The notes: generated by a model not told the origin, from the letters alone. Positions 43,479 to 53,022 are shown, numbered from the stretch's first letter. The stretch is DNA of 64,000 bases from JBBREP01 sp036501845 (GCA_036501845.1 DASXZO010000030.1:1-64000), one strand, 5' to 3'. A program made the numbers and translations.

Positions 43479-45047
43479 TCAGGCGTCGACGAGTCCCTGC
43501 TGCATTGCGTAGAGCGCGGCCGCGCCTCGAGTGGACACACCGATCTTCGTGTAGATGTGCTCGACGTGACTGCCCACCGTGCGGGGTGAGATCTCGAGCT
43601 CGCGTGCGATGTCCTTGTTCGTGGCGCCGCGCACGAGGTGCCGCAGCACATCGACCTCGCGAGCCGTGAGCCCCGCCGGCAGGTCGGCTCGACGACCGAC
43701 CCGATGACCGGCCGCGCCGAGCGCGGCGTGCACCACATCGGCGTCGAGCAGCCCGGCGCGCGCGGCGTCACGCACGATCGCCTGGCGCTGTGCAAGCGGG
43801 TACGCATCGCGATGCACGCGCGTCTCGCCCAGCGCGTAGAGCACGTCGGCAACTGCGACGATGCGCGCGGTCACAGGAATTGCGCCCGCGCGCACGCCAT
43901 GCGGGTAGCCGCTCCCGTCGAGCCGCTCGTGATGCAACGCCGCCACACTGCCAATCGCGGCCAGGTCCTCGGGCCGGGCGAGCACTCGCTCGGTGAGGTA
44001 GGGATGCGTACGCACGCGCTCACGATCGGCGGCGGTCCACGGCGTACGCCGATCCCAGATCGAGCTCGACACGCCGAGCACACCGATGTCGTGCACCAGC
44101 GCGGCGCGTTCCACGAGCACGCAATCGGCTTCGCCGAGCTGCAGCGCGCGAGCGGTCGCCACCGCAAGCTCGGCGACGCCGCGCGAATGTCCGGCCCATG
44201 GTCCCGACTTGAGGTCGGCATAGTCGGCGAACGCCGACAGCATCGCGGTGAGCTCGGCACCGACGAGTGGCACTTCGCGAGCTTCCATCGCGCGCTGCAC
44301 CTCGCCCCACGCGTCGTCGCCCGGATCGGCCGCTTCACCGAGCACCTCGGGCGCGTGGGTCACCGCGCAGTCCACCAGCGCCGGATCGAACTCGGTACCG
44401 CTGCGCGCCCGCAGCATCTCGATCGCGGCGTCGACGCCCGCCACCCTCGACACCACCTCGGCGTCGTCGGCGATCTGCACCACCCGCATCACCGGATCGA
44501 TCTGGTCTCCAGCCGCTTGGCCGGGCACGCCCTTGCCGTCCCACCGTTCGAACGCCTGACCGAGCGCAACCTGCACCGGCTCGTCGAGGTGCAGCCGTTC
44601 GGCGAGTACGCCGGCGGTTTGGCAGTGCGTCAGCAGCGAGCGTTCGGCTTCGCGGAACCCGCCCGCGAGGAAGCGCCCGATCGTGGTGAGGCGCCGCAAC
44701 GGCGACGCGCCGGCCGCGACATGGCGGAGCATGAACGACATCAGCGGCAGGCCGGCCTTGTCGACGTCGTACGAGTCGACGCGCAGCGCGCGATCGTCGC
44801 CGAACCAGCCCGCCATCTCGGATGAGTCGGCGATGCATCCCACCCATGCGAGGAGCGACGCGTAGTACACGGCGGCTTGCTCGGCCTCGGAGAAGCCCGC
44901 GCGCTGCGCGAGACGCGAGGCGATGAGGGTCTGACGCAGCACGTGCTCCTGCGGGACACCGAGTCCGAGGTCGGTGGCGAGCGACAGCGCGGCCACGAGC
45001 TCGCAACGGCGCACGCCGCCCTGGTGAGCCCCCACGTTGACGGTCAC
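43479..45047 (-). CDS. HD-GYP-type phosphohydrolase with LuxR helix-turn-helix
   Basis: 522 residues from GTG 45047. Two tandem HD-GYP-like modules. The first (about 20-240) is degenerate but keeps ERWDGKGVPG at 168-177. The second (about 270-440) has HD at 319-320 and the signature HHERLDGSGYP at 372-382. A LuxR-type DNA-binding domain ends the protein (TAREVDVLRHLVRGATNKDI, SPRTVGSHVEHIYTKIGVST). HD-GYP domains hydrolyse cyclic di-GMP, so the protein may link a nucleotide signal to transcription, but the missing residues make catalysis uncertain. It lies 20 bp after the MFS gene on the same strand. Confidence 0.88.
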   Translation of the reverse strand: MTVNVGAHQGGVRRCELVAALSLATDLGLGVPQEHVLRQTLIASRLAQRAGFSEAEQAAVYYASLLAWVGCIADSSEMAGWFGDDRALRVDSYDVDKAGLPLMSFMLRHVAAGASPLRRLTTIGRFLAGGFREAERSLLTHCQTAGVLAERLHLDEPVQVALGQAFERWDGKGVPGQAAGDQIDPVMRVVQIADDAEVVSRVAGVDAAIEMLRARSGTEFDPALVDCAVTHAPEVLGEAADPGDDAWGEVQRAMEAREVPLVGAELTAMLSAFADYADLKSGPWAGHSRGVAELAVATARALQLGEADCVLVERAALVHDIGVLGVSSSIWDRRTPWTAADRERVRTHPYLTERVLARPEDLAAIGSVAALHHERLDGSGYPHGVRAGAIPVTARIVAVADVLYALGETRVHRDAYPLAQRQAIVRDAARAGLLDADVVHAALGAAGHRVGRRADLPAGLTAREVDVLRHLVRGATNKDIARELEISPRTVGSHVEHIYTKIGVSTRGAAALYAMQQGLVDA

Positions 45048-45066
45048 TCGCGTGACCTTAGGGTGA

Positions 45067-46695
45067 TCAGCCCTCAGCGGCGTCGGCGAACACTGGTGGC
45101 ACACCACCGAGTCCGAGGGTTGCGGCGTCCTCGAGCGACTCGACCGCTCCGTGCAGAGCACCGTCGGCCACGAGCGACCGCGGTAGGTAGCGGTAGACGA
45201 TCACCGAGCTCAACGCTGCGAGGATCGCGCCGACCACCGACGCGAGGTGCACACCCGACACGAACGAGTGGTAGGTGGCATCGACCAGCACCGTGTGCGC
45301 CGAGCCGTGCAAGGAGCCCGCGGCGCGCAATGCGCCTGCGATCGATGTTCGCGACGCCGACGCGTTCGCCGGCGTGAGCCCGTGCAAGAAAGGCGCGATG
45401 TGGCTCGCGTAGCGCGACGCGGCGATGCTGCCGAGTATGGCAATACCGAGCGCGGCGCCAAGCTCACGTGTGGCGTCGTTCATCGCCGAGCCCGCGCCGG
45501 CACGCCGCGGCGGCACCGCGCTCATGATCGACGCCGTCATCGGCGACATCGTCATCGCGATGCCCGTGGTGAGCGGCACCACACAGATCACCACGTAGGC
45601 GTAGGCGGTGTGGGGCGTGAGCCCGGTGAAGAGCGCGAACCCGATACCGATGGCCAGCATCCCGAATGCCACCACTCGGTTCGCGCCCCATCGCGCCGAC
45701 ATCCGCGGCGTGAACGGCGCGACCACGAGCATGATCGCGGCGATCGGCATGAGCCGTAGCGCGGCTGACAGCGCGCTGTAATTCAGCACGAGCTGGAAAT
45801 ACTGGGTGATGAGGAACATCACGCCGTACATCGACAAGAACACGAGGATCATTCCGCCGGTGCCCGTGCTGAACGCAGGGTTGCGGAAGAAGTGCATGTC
45901 GAGCATCGGCTCGTCGTGGCGCAGCTCCCACCACACGAAGCCGACGAGCACGACCGCGGCCACGAGGAACGACACCATCGTGGTGGTGCTCGCCCAACCG
46001 TCGGCCGGGGCTTCGATGAGCGCGTACACGAGCGCCACGATGCCGACCACCGACAGGACCGCACCGATCGGGTCGAGGGTCGCTTCGTTCGGGTCACGCG
46101 ACTTCGGGATCAAGAACTTGCCCGCCACGAGCGCGATCACGATGACCGGCACGTTGATGAGAAAGATCGAGCCGAACCAGAAGTGCCCGAGTAGGTAACC
46201 GCTGGCTACCGGACCGAGCGCGCCCGCCGCGCCAGTGATGCTGGCCCAGATCGCGATCGCCTTCGGTCGCTCACTCGGCGGGAAGATGTTGACAATGATC
46301 GACAGCGTCGACGGCATGATCAGTGCCGCCGCGGCACCCATCAGCGCGCGGCACGCGATCAGCTCGCCCATGTTCGTCGACTGCGATGCGAGCAGCGCGC
46401 TCAGCGCGAACAGCGACAAGCCGAGCTGCAGCGCACCCTTGCGGCCGAAGCGGTCGCCGAGGGCGCCGGTGGTGAACAGCAGGCCGGCGAACACCAGCGA
46501 GTAGACGGCAACCACCCACTGCAGCTGCGACTCGGTGGCGTGGAGGTCGCGCGACAGCGTGGGGATCGCCACGTTGAGGCTCGAGTTGCCCACGAAGACG
46601 ATGAGCAGACTGAGGCACAGCACGGGCAGTGCCCACCACCGCTTGCCGTACACACCCTCGCTCTCGGCATCTGCACTCGTGACCGTCGCAACCAC
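45067..46695 (-). CDS. MFS drug exporter, DHA2 (14-helix) family
   Basis: 542 residues from GTG 46695. About 14 hydrophobic helices; the N-terminal half has NSSLNVAIPTL, LQWVVAVYSLVFAGLLFTTG and GDRFGRKGALQLGL (motif A), plus PSTLSIIVNIFPPSERPKAIAIWAS-like blocks. Typical of EmrB/QacA proton-driven multidrug efflux pumps. It is divergent from a TetR gene that likely controls it through the shared 24-bp promoter region. Confidence 0.92.
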   Translation of the reverse strand: MVATVTSADAESEGVYGKRWWALPVLCLSLLIVFVGNSSLNVAIPTLSRDLHATESQLQWVVAVYSLVFAGLLFTTGALGDRFGRKGALQLGLSLFALSALLASQSTNMGELIACRALMGAAAALIMPSTLSIIVNIFPPSERPKAIAIWASITGAAGALGPVASGYLLGHFWFGSIFLINVPVIVIALVAGKFLIPKSRDPNEATLDPIGAVLSVVGIVALVYALIEAPADGWASTTTMVSFLVAAVVLVGFVWWELRHDEPMLDMHFFRNPAFSTGTGGMILVFLSMYGVMFLITQYFQLVLNYSALSAALRLMPIAAIMLVVAPFTPRMSARWGANRVVAFGMLAIGIGFALFTGLTPHTAYAYVVICVVPLTTGIAMTMSPMTASIMSAVPPRRAGAGSAMNDATRELGAALGIAILGSIAASRYASHIAPFLHGLTPANASASRTSIAGALRAAGSLHGSAHTVLVDATYHSFVSGVHLASVVGAILAALSSVIVYRYLPRSLVADGALHGAVESLEDAATLGLGGVPPVFADAAEG

Positions 46696-46703
46696 AGCGC
46701 CAC

Positions 46704-46727
46704 ACTATAATCGGAGTCGTGACTCCG
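46704..46727. promoter_or_regulatory. Shared divergent promoter and operator of the MFS and TetR genes
   Basis: TATAAT at 46706-46711 (plus strand) is 7 bp from the TetR GTG start at 46719. On the minus strand TATAGT (46709-46704) is 8 bp from the MFS GTG start at 46695. Both genes therefore look leaderless, with overlapping -10 elements. CGGAGTC-GT-GACTCCG (46712-46727) forms a 7-2-7 palindrome covering the TetR start, a likely TetR operator that could block both promoters. Confidence 0.65.
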
Positions 46728-47432
46728 GTTACGCGCGACCCGCTGAAATCCGCGGGTCCGCACGCCCCCACGAGGGGCGACGAGCCGGGCCGGGCGATGC
46801 GCGCCGACGCAGTGCGCAACCGAGAGAAGGTGCTCGCCGCGGCCGAGGCCGCGTTCGCCGCCGACGGCCTGAAGGCCCAGCTCGACGACATCGCGCGGCG
46901 CGCCGCCGTGGGCGTCGGCACCGTGTGCCGCCACTTCCCTACCAAGCAGGCGCTGGTGGGGGCGGTGTGCACCCGCATGTATCAATCGCTGCTCGACCGG
47001 GCACGCCAAGCACTTCAGTCACCTGACCCCGCCGAGGCCTTCGAGCAGTTCATCGTGGCGCTTCCCGACTTCCACCGCCGCCAGCGTGCGTTCGCCGAGC
47101 TGATGGCGAACGAGCTCGCCACGAGCCCGGAGCTCGCGCTCCCGGTACGGAACGAGTTGATGCAGGCGATCACGGAGCTCGTGCAGCGCGCTCAGGCCGC
47201 CGGCGCGATCCGCTCCGACATCGGTCCGGCCGACGTGTCGATGCTGTTCTCGGGTGTCGCACACGCCACCGCGGTGCTCGGCGACATGCAACCGGCGCTC
47301 GACGGCCGCTTCGTGCGCATCGTGCTCGACGGGCTGCGGCCCGAGCAAGCATCGGAACTGCCCGGCCGGCCGATCGACTTCGCGCAGCTGCGGCGCCTGA
47401 AGCAGCGTTCGGCGCAACGGCGCGCCCGATGA
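46719..47432 (+). CDS. TetR/AcrR-family repressor of the flanking MFS exporters
   Basis: 237 residues from GTG 46719, chosen because the TATAAT ends 7 bp before it (leaderless arrangement). The helix-turn-helix is at about 45-80 (KAQLDDIARRAAVGVGTVCRHFP). It overlaps the downstream DHA2 exporter by 4 bp and is divergent from another, so one regulator probably governs both pumps. The first ~25 residues are an unstructured extension. Confidence 0.9.
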   Translation: MTPVTRDPLKSAGPHAPTRGDEPGRAMRADAVRNREKVLAAAEAAFAADGLKAQLDDIARRAAVGVGTVCRHFPTKQALVGAVCTRMYQSLLDRARQALQSPDPAEAFEQFIVALPDFHRRQRAFAELMANELATSPELALPVRNELMQAITELVQRAQAAGAIRSDIGPADVSMLFSGVAHATAVLGDMQPALDGRFVRIVLDGLRPEQASELPGRPIDFAQLRRLKQRSAQRRAR

Positions 47433-49126
47433 CGGCCGTCGCGTTGGAACCGTCCGAGTCGCACGACGCCACCCGGTGGGTGACCCTCGCCGTCACGATC
47501 ATGTCGGCGTTCATCGTGGTGCTCGACAACACCGTGCTCAACGTGTCGATCCCCACGATCTTGCGCGACCTCCACACCACGTTGCCGAGCTTGCAATGGG
47601 TGGTCACGGGCTACGCGCTCACGTTCGCGACGTTCCTCATCATCGGTGGTCGCCTAGGTGACATCTACGGCCACCGGCGCGTGTTCATCGTGGGCGCGGG
47701 ATTGTTCGGCGTCGGTTCGCTACTCGCGTCGGTAGCGACGTCGGTGCCGCAGCTCGTGCTCGGTGAGGCCATCATCGAGGGAATCGGCGCCTCGCTCATG
47801 CTGCCCGCGACGCTGGCGATCCTCTCGGTGACGTTCCAAGGGCGTGAGCGCGCCACCGCGTTCGCGGCGTGGGGCGCCACCGCAGGCGTCGCAGCTGCGT
47901 GCGGGCCGCTCGTCGGCGGCTTTCTCACCACCGACTACTCGTGGCGCTGGTCGTTCCGCATCAACGTGATCATCGCCCCTCTCGCGATGGTCGGCGCGAT
48001 CCTTTTCATGAAGAAGGCGGGCGCGCCGCCCGAGCGACGGCCGAGGATCGACGTGATCGGCGCGGCGATGGTCGCAGTCGGCATGTTCCTCTTCGTGTTC
48101 GCGCTCAGCGAGGGCGGCCTCTACGGGTGGTGGAAACCGATCGAACCGTTCACGATCGCCGGGCACACGATCTGGCCGACGTCGATGCCGGTGGCGATCA
48201 CACCGATCGCGCTCGTGGTCGGACTCGTGATCCTCTACGCGTTCTGGGTGTTCGAACGAGCGAAGGAACGCCGCAACGACGACCCATTGTTCGAGATCGC
48301 CCACTTCCGCTACCGCACCTATCGCTGGGGCCTGATCACCTCCACGATCGTGGCGATGGGCCAGCTCGGTCTGAGCTTCGTGCTCCCCGTGTTCCTGCAA
48401 CAGAGCCGGCATCTGAGTGCCGAGCAGAACGGCTTGTGGCAGCTCCCCACTGGAATCTTCATCATCATCGGCGCGCAGGCCGGCGCGCGCCTCGCGCGCC
48501 GCATCGGCACCACACAACTCGTGCGCATCGGCCTGTTCGCGTACACGGTCGGAATCGTGCTGATCCTGAAGGTCACCAATCTCGGGATCACGTGGTACGC
48601 GCTGCTGCCGGGCCTGGCGTTCTATGGCGTGGGCATCGGCTTCGCCGGCGCGCAGCTCACGAACGTGGTGCTGAGCGAGATCCCCAAAGAGAGCTCAGGC
48701 GTCGCAAGCGGCACCAACACCACGATGCGCCAGGTTGGCGCGGCGCTCGGTGTGGCCGTGATCGGTTCGGTGCTCGCCGCGCAGACCGTGCACCAGGCCA
48801 CCACGCGGATCCGCGCGTCGGCGATGACCGCGGCCACGAAGGTGCAAGCGATCGCGGGCGTGCACGCGATGAGCACCGCGTACCAACCCAGCGCGAACAC
48901 ACCGAGCCACGACGTCTCCACTCTCGTGCACATCACCGAGATCAGCGTGGCCTCGTCGACGCGTTACGCCCTTGTGTTCGCGATCGTCGTGGTCGGCATC
49001 GGCTCGTTCCTGTCGTTCCTCATTCCCACCGTGCCCACCTTCGGCGGCCGCGCCGAGGCCGAAGTGCTCGAGCCGGTCGAGCCCATGGACATCGACCCGG
49101 CGGCACTCGCGCCGAGCCATCCCTAG
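47429..49126 (+). CDS. MFS drug exporter, DHA2 (14-helix) family, second copy
   Basis: 565 residues; the ATG at 47429 overlaps the TetR stop by 4 bp. About 14 hydrophobic helices with VVLDNTVLNVSIPTILRDLH, LQWVVTGYALTFATFLIIGG, GDIYGHRRVFIVGAGLFG and GGFLTTDYSWRWSFRINV, all typical EmrB/QacA-family blocks. A proton-driven efflux pump, cotranscribed with its regulator. It is not a close copy of the pump at 45067. Confidence 0.92.
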   Translation: MTAVALEPSESHDATRWVTLAVTIMSAFIVVLDNTVLNVSIPTILRDLHTTLPSLQWVVTGYALTFATFLIIGGRLGDIYGHRRVFIVGAGLFGVGSLLASVATSVPQLVLGEAIIEGIGASLMLPATLAILSVTFQGRERATAFAAWGATAGVAAACGPLVGGFLTTDYSWRWSFRINVIIAPLAMVGAILFMKKAGAPPERRPRIDVIGAAMVAVGMFLFVFALSEGGLYGWWKPIEPFTIAGHTIWPTSMPVAITPIALVVGLVILYAFWVFERAKERRNDDPLFEIAHFRYRTYRWGLITSTIVAMGQLGLSFVLPVFLQQSRHLSAEQNGLWQLPTGIFIIIGAQAGARLARRIGTTQLVRIGLFAYTVGIVLILKVTNLGITWYALLPGLAFYGVGIGFAGAQLTNVVLSEIPKESSGVASGTNTTMRQVGAALGVAVIGSVLAAQTVHQATTRIRASAMTAATKVQAIAGVHAMSTAYQPSANTPSHDVSTLVHITEISVASSTRYALVFAIVVVGIGSFLSFLIPTVPTFGGRAEAEVLEPVEPMDIDPAALAPSHP

Positions 49127-49147
49127 CGCGCATTGCCCGCAACGCGA

Positions 49148-49178
49148 ACGGGCCGTGGCGAAATACGCCACGGCCCGT
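49148..49178. terminator. Bidirectional hairpin between convergent genes
   Basis: ACGGGCCGTGGCG (49148-49160) pairs perfectly with CGCCACGGCCCGT (49166-49178) around a 5-nt AAATA loop, between the stops at 49126 and 49199. There is no T-run, as usual for high-GC actinobacterial terminators. It can serve both strands. Confidence 0.75.
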
Positions 49179-49198
49179 ATCGACGGAGCTGAGCTGTC

Positions 49199-49750
49199 TT
49201 AGTGGACCAACAGCTTGGTGTTGTTCTTGAAGGTCACGTACTTCAGGTTGCTGTGCACGCAGTCGCCGCCAGCTGTGCTGGTCGCGAAGGTCACGGTCAC
49301 TGACGAGTGCAGGCCCTTGAACAGACCCGCCGTCACGGTGCCGGCAACGGTCGCCTCGGTCGAGTGCCCGCTCACCTGCTTGATGGTCGCCGGACCCGAC
49401 GAGGTCTTGCCGGTGTTCCACTTGATGTTGATGGTGCCCGTGGATGCACCGCTGCCACCCGAGACGAGCGTCTGGCAGTTACCGGCCTTGGACGACTTGA
49501 AGGTGCCGGTGATGGTGCCCGACTTCACGCCGCCGCCCGTGCAGCCCTTGGTCGTGCCGGTGGACTTGATCGTCCCCTTCACGGTCTGGGTGCTGCCAAG
49601 CTTCGGCAACGGCGGGTTGAAGGTGGCCTTGCCGGTGGTGGTCGTGCAGCTCGTGCCCGCCGCCGCCGCACTCGCAGGCGATCCTGCAAACGCGAACACC
49701 GGCAATGCGAGCGCGGCCGCGCTCAGAACGGTGAGGATGGTCTTGCGCAT
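49199..49750 (-). CDS. Secreted Ser/Thr/Gly-rich hypothetical protein
   Basis: 183 residues with a clear Sec signal peptide (MRKTILTVLSAAALALPVFA, cleavage near ASA-A). The mature part is rich in Gly, Ser, Thr and Lys with four cysteines that could form disulfides, and alternating beta-strand patterns (TVKGTIKSTG, GTITGTFKSS, ATVAGTVTAG). No anchor motif. A small exported beta-sandwich protein of unknown role. Confidence 0.75.
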   Translation of the reverse strand: MRKTILTVLSAAALALPVFAFAGSPASAAAAGTSCTTTTGKATFNPPLPKLGSTQTVKGTIKSTGTTKGCTGGGVKSGTITGTFKSSKAGNCQTLVSGGSGASTGTINIKWNTGKTSSGPATIKQVSGHSTEATVAGTVTAGLFKGLHSSVTVTFATSTAGGDCVHSNLKYVTFKNNTKLLVH

Positions 49751-49980
49751 GTGGTTGCTCTCTTTCGTTGGTCAGCGCGATGACGTGCGGGCCTTCGATC
49801 CTTCGATCGACCGAGCGCACGTGCCGCCTCCGACCAAGATTCCCCCGGACAGCCGTCGCGATTGATCCGAACCGGTCAGTCAGCAGCGCCCTCTCCTGTT
49901 CCCGTCGTGTGACCCGTTCGAACATCACAAGTGAAACAATCCACGCTTCGATCGTCGCTTGCGCGGGTAATGGGCCGCCG

Positions 49981-50361
49981 ATGGCGACTGACACACCCCA
50001 ATCGGGCGACCCAACAGGTGACGTACACGACGACCCGCCGCCGAACTCCGCCCAGGACGCGCAGACGATCGCCGATGTGATCCGAACACTCGAAGCCGAC
50101 GGTTACACCGGCCAGTTCCGTGCCGTCGACGGCGGCAACGTCGAGTGCTTCACGTGCCGCCAGACTTCGCCTGCCGCGAGCGTTGCGGTCGCGTCGATGG
50201 AACGGCTGGAAGGTCCCACCGATCCCGCCGACATGGTTGCGGTCGCGGCAATCTCGTGCCCGCAGTGTTCCGCCCGGGGCACGCTGTTGCTCGGCTACGG
50301 CCCCGACTCTTCGCTCGAGGATGCCGAGGCACTCCAGTCGCTCGGCGACGCGCACAACTGA
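49981..50361 (+). CDS. Hypothetical zinc-binding protein with two CxxC motifs
   Basis: 126 residues from ATG 49981. The acidic, disordered first 25 residues are followed by TIADVIRTLEADGYTGQF, CFTCRQTS and SCPQCSARG. Four cysteines in two CxxC knuckles suggest one structural zinc. No family recognised. It lies just upstream of the stress island. Confidence 0.65.
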   Translation: MATDTPQSGDPTGDVHDDPPPNSAQDAQTIADVIRTLEADGYTGQFRAVDGGNVECFTCRQTSPAASVAVASMERLEGPTDPADMVAVAAISCPQCSARGTLLLGYGPDSSLEDAEALQSLGDAHN

Positions 50362-50410
50362 TCTGGGCGATTGACCCGACCGAACCCGGCCTGCTGGGCC
50401 AATACGCTCG

Positions 50411-50436
50411 GTTTGGTGGGCGTTTTCGCCGGGTAG
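50411..50436 (+). promoter_or_regulatory. SigB/SigF-type promoter GTTT-N16-GGGTAG
   Basis: GTTT (50411-50414), 16 bp, GGGTAG (50431-50436). It matches the known SigB/SigF pattern GTTT-N15..17-GGGTAT except in the last base. It would start transcription near 50443, about 105 nt before the STAS gene at 50548, and would place the STAS-phosphatase pair under the stress sigma factor. Confidence 0.6.
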
Positions 50437-50547
50437 CTCTCCTCGAGCATGGCTGTCGTCTGTCGACCGTCCCCGATGATTGCCGCCCGGAACGCGTGCG
50501 TAGCTGCGGCTACGCCGACCGGCCGGCTGGGCGACTGACATCTCGCC

Positions 50548-50913
50548 GTGCCGCGCGCGGCGGAAGTCTCAACGGTAGGTGCTTACGACGGTGTCGTCGT
50601 GCTGCAGGTGGTTGGCGAGATCGATCTCGCCAACGTCGACGAGATCCGTGACGAGATCCTCTGCGAGCCCGGCGACGATCCCGTCTCCGTCGTGATCGAC
50701 CTCGGGATGACCCGCTACCTCGACAGCTCAGGAATCCGCATGTTGTTCGAAGTCGACGAGGAGCTCTCCGTGCGCCGCATCCCGCTCCACCTCGTGGTGT
50801 CCGAGAGCGGCTTCGTGCATCGTGTGCTCGACCTCACGGGCGTGTTGCGTCACATCGATTGCCACCCGACACTCGATGCCGCCGTCGATGCCGCGCGTAC
50901 GCATCCTCATTGA
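50548..50913 (+). CDS. STAS-domain anti-sigma factor antagonist (RsbV-like)
   Basis: 121 residues from GTG 50548. The STAS fold is clear: GVVVLQVVGEIDLANVDEIR, VVIDLGMTRYLDSSGIRML, with the phosphorylatable serine in the DSSG motif. RsbV-type proteins, when dephosphorylated, bind the RsbW kinase and free the sigma factor. It lies 11 bp ahead of a PP2C phosphatase that probably dephosphorylates it, opposite to the sigma factor operon. Confidence 0.92.
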   Translation: MPRAAEVSTVGAYDGVVVLQVVGEIDLANVDEIRDEILCEPGDDPVSVVIDLGMTRYLDSSGIRMLFEVDEELSVRRIPLHLVVSESGFVHRVLDLTGVLRHIDCHPTLDAAVDAARTHPH

Positions 50914-50924
50914 GACGCGGCGAG

Positions 50925-52994
50925 ATGTCCTCGGCCGAGAACGCCGCGATGATCAAGGCCGGCGCCGCCGGTGCCGTACCGCTCGGCCGCATGCTCACGC
51001 GTTCGCCGGTTGCGTTCGCGGTGGTGTCGCTGCAAGGCACGGTGATCGAGGCGAACGACGCCTTCGCTGACATCACCGGCACGGAGCGCTCCGACCTCTA
51101 CGGCCGCGACCTGATCTCGCTCCTCGCGCCGTCCGAGCAGGAACGCGTCGATCGCGAGCTCGATCATCTCTCCACCGGCAGCGTCAACGACCTGCATACC
51201 GAGATCCAGTTTCTCCGGCCCGACGGTTCACTTGCCACTGCGCTCGTGAGCGGCACGGCCGTGATCGACGACGACAACGCGTGCGTGATCCTGTTGCTAC
51301 AGGACGTCACGTCGCACCGGCGGGCGGAGCGGGCGTCGACCGTGCTGCGCGCCCGGCTCGACATGCTCGCTCACGCCGCCGACCTCGTGCACGTCGAACT
51401 CGCAGTGCGGCCGCGCATGGACGCCTTCGCGCACATGGTGGTGCCGGCGTTCTGTGACATGTGCGCGGTCTACCTGCGCGGGCCCGACGGCAACCTCTGG
51501 TTGCGCGGCTTCAGCTCCGCCGTGCCCGCAGTGGCCGACGTGTTGCGCCCCCGGCGCAACCTGCCGCTCGGCAGCAGCTCCGACACGCCCATGGGCGTGT
51601 CGGCCCGCACGGGAACCATTGCGCACATCGACCATCGCGATCTCGTCGACGGTCACTGGCCCCACGACGAGCTGCTTCGTGACTCGTTGATCTCGAGCGG
51701 AGCGACGTCGTTGCTCTGCGCGCCGCTCATGAACCGCGAGCAGCGATTCGGCGCCGTGATGTTCGGCATGCACGCATCATCGACCCGCGCCTTCCAAAGC
51801 GACGACGAGAGTTTCGCGAGCGATCTCGTGCAGCGCGTGAGCGGCGCGCTTTCGAACGCGATCCAGTTCGAAGACGAACACTTCATCGCCGAACGGTTGC
51901 AGCGCGCGCTGCTCCCCGATCGACTCCCCGACGTTCCGGGCGCCGAGGTCGTGGTGCGCTACCGGCCGTCGAGCGGCCGTGGGATCGGCGGCGACTGGTA
52001 CGACGTCTTCCGCTTGCCCGACGGACGCATCGCGTTCGTCGTGGGCGACGTGATCGGGCACGGTATCGAAGCCGCGGTGGCGATGAGCACGATCCGCCAT
52101 GCGCTCGACGCCTTCGGCATCGACGAGAGCGACCCCGTCGAGTTGGTCACGAAGCTCAACCGCTTCCTCTGCCAGCAGCCCGGCCGCACGACCGCAACCC
52201 TGGCGCTCGTGGTGTGCGACCTCCACAGCGGCGACTTGACCGTCACCACCGCGGGACACCTGCCGATGATCCTGCGCGACGGCTCGGGGTCGGTGACGTT
52301 TCACGGCGCTCGGCTCGGGCGGCCGCTCGGGCTCAGCGCCAACGCCACGTTCCGGTGCGAACGCACCCGGCTCCCGCTCGAGGGCGTGCTGGTGCTCTAC
52401 ACCGACGGACTTGTCGAGCGGCGCACCGAGTCGATCACCACCGGAATCGACCGCCTCGCAGCCGGCGTTGCGGCCACGAGCACCGACGATGGTCTCGAAC
52501 GGTTCGCCGATTGCATCGAAGCGGGGATCGCGTCGGTGGATTTTGCCGACGACGATGTCGCGCTACTCCTGGTGCGCCGATCGCTGGCGTCCGACCACTA
52601 CGAGACCGTGGTGGAGGCACGCGCCGACCAGCTCTCACCGGTGCGCACCGACCTCCGCCGCTGGCTCACACAGATCGGATGCGGCGAGCCGACGGCATCA
52701 GATCTCGTGCTCGCGATCAGCGAATGCGCGGCCAACGTCGTGGAGCACGCCTACCCGCCGGGCGTGAGCGGACCGCTCGAGATCATCGCCGGCATCGCGC
52801 CCGCCGAAGAAGGCGGCGCAGAGATCAAGATCGACGTCCGCGATCACGGACGCTGGCGGGCGCCGCGCGACGTCGGCGGCGGTCGCGGCCACGAGCTGCT
52901 GCGTCACCTCGTCGACGACGCGACCTTCCGTACCGGCGACGACGGCACCTCCGTGGCACTGCGCCGCCGAGTCGAGCTCAGCGGGCCGCGCTGA
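50925..52994 (+). CDS. PAS-GAF-PP2C (SpoIIE/RsbU-like) phosphatase with C-terminal RsbW-like kinase domain
   Basis: 689 residues. PAS at about 20-135 (VSLQGTVIEANDAFADITG), GAF at about 150-310 (LLCAPLMNREQRFGAVMF), PP2C/SpoIIE at about 330-545 (LLPDRLPDVPGAEVVVRYRP, IGGDWYDVF, GDVIGHGIEAA, TDGLVER, FADDDVALLL), and an HATPase_c_2 domain at about 560-685 (LVLAISECAANVVEHAYPP, DHGRW, GRGHELLRHLVD). The metal-binding aspartates of PP2C are present. It senses a signal through PAS/GAF and dephosphorylates STAS antagonists. The fused kinase-like domain may balance that activity. Confidence 0.93.
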   Translation: MSSAENAAMIKAGAAGAVPLGRMLTRSPVAFAVVSLQGTVIEANDAFADITGTERSDLYGRDLISLLAPSEQERVDRELDHLSTGSVNDLHTEIQFLRPDGSLATALVSGTAVIDDDNACVILLLQDVTSHRRAERASTVLRARLDMLAHAADLVHVELAVRPRMDAFAHMVVPAFCDMCAVYLRGPDGNLWLRGFSSAVPAVADVLRPRRNLPLGSSSDTPMGVSARTGTIAHIDHRDLVDGHWPHDELLRDSLISSGATSLLCAPLMNREQRFGAVMFGMHASSTRAFQSDDESFASDLVQRVSGALSNAIQFEDEHFIAERLQRALLPDRLPDVPGAEVVVRYRPSSGRGIGGDWYDVFRLPDGRIAFVVGDVIGHGIEAAVAMSTIRHALDAFGIDESDPVELVTKLNRFLCQQPGRTTATLALVVCDLHSGDLTVTTAGHLPMILRDGSGSVTFHGARLGRPLGLSANATFRCERTRLPLEGVLVLYTDGLVERRTESITTGIDRLAAGVAATSTDDGLERFADCIEAGIASVDFADDDVALLLVRRSLASDHYETVVEARADQLSPVRTDLRRWLTQIGCGEPTASDLVLAISECAANVVEHAYPPGVSGPLEIIAGIAPAEEGGAEIKIDVRDHGRWRAPRDVGGGRGHELLRHLVDDATFRTGDDGTSVALRRRVELSGPR

Positions 52995-53022
52995 GCCCTG
53001 GGCTGGCAACGCAGCCCCTCGG

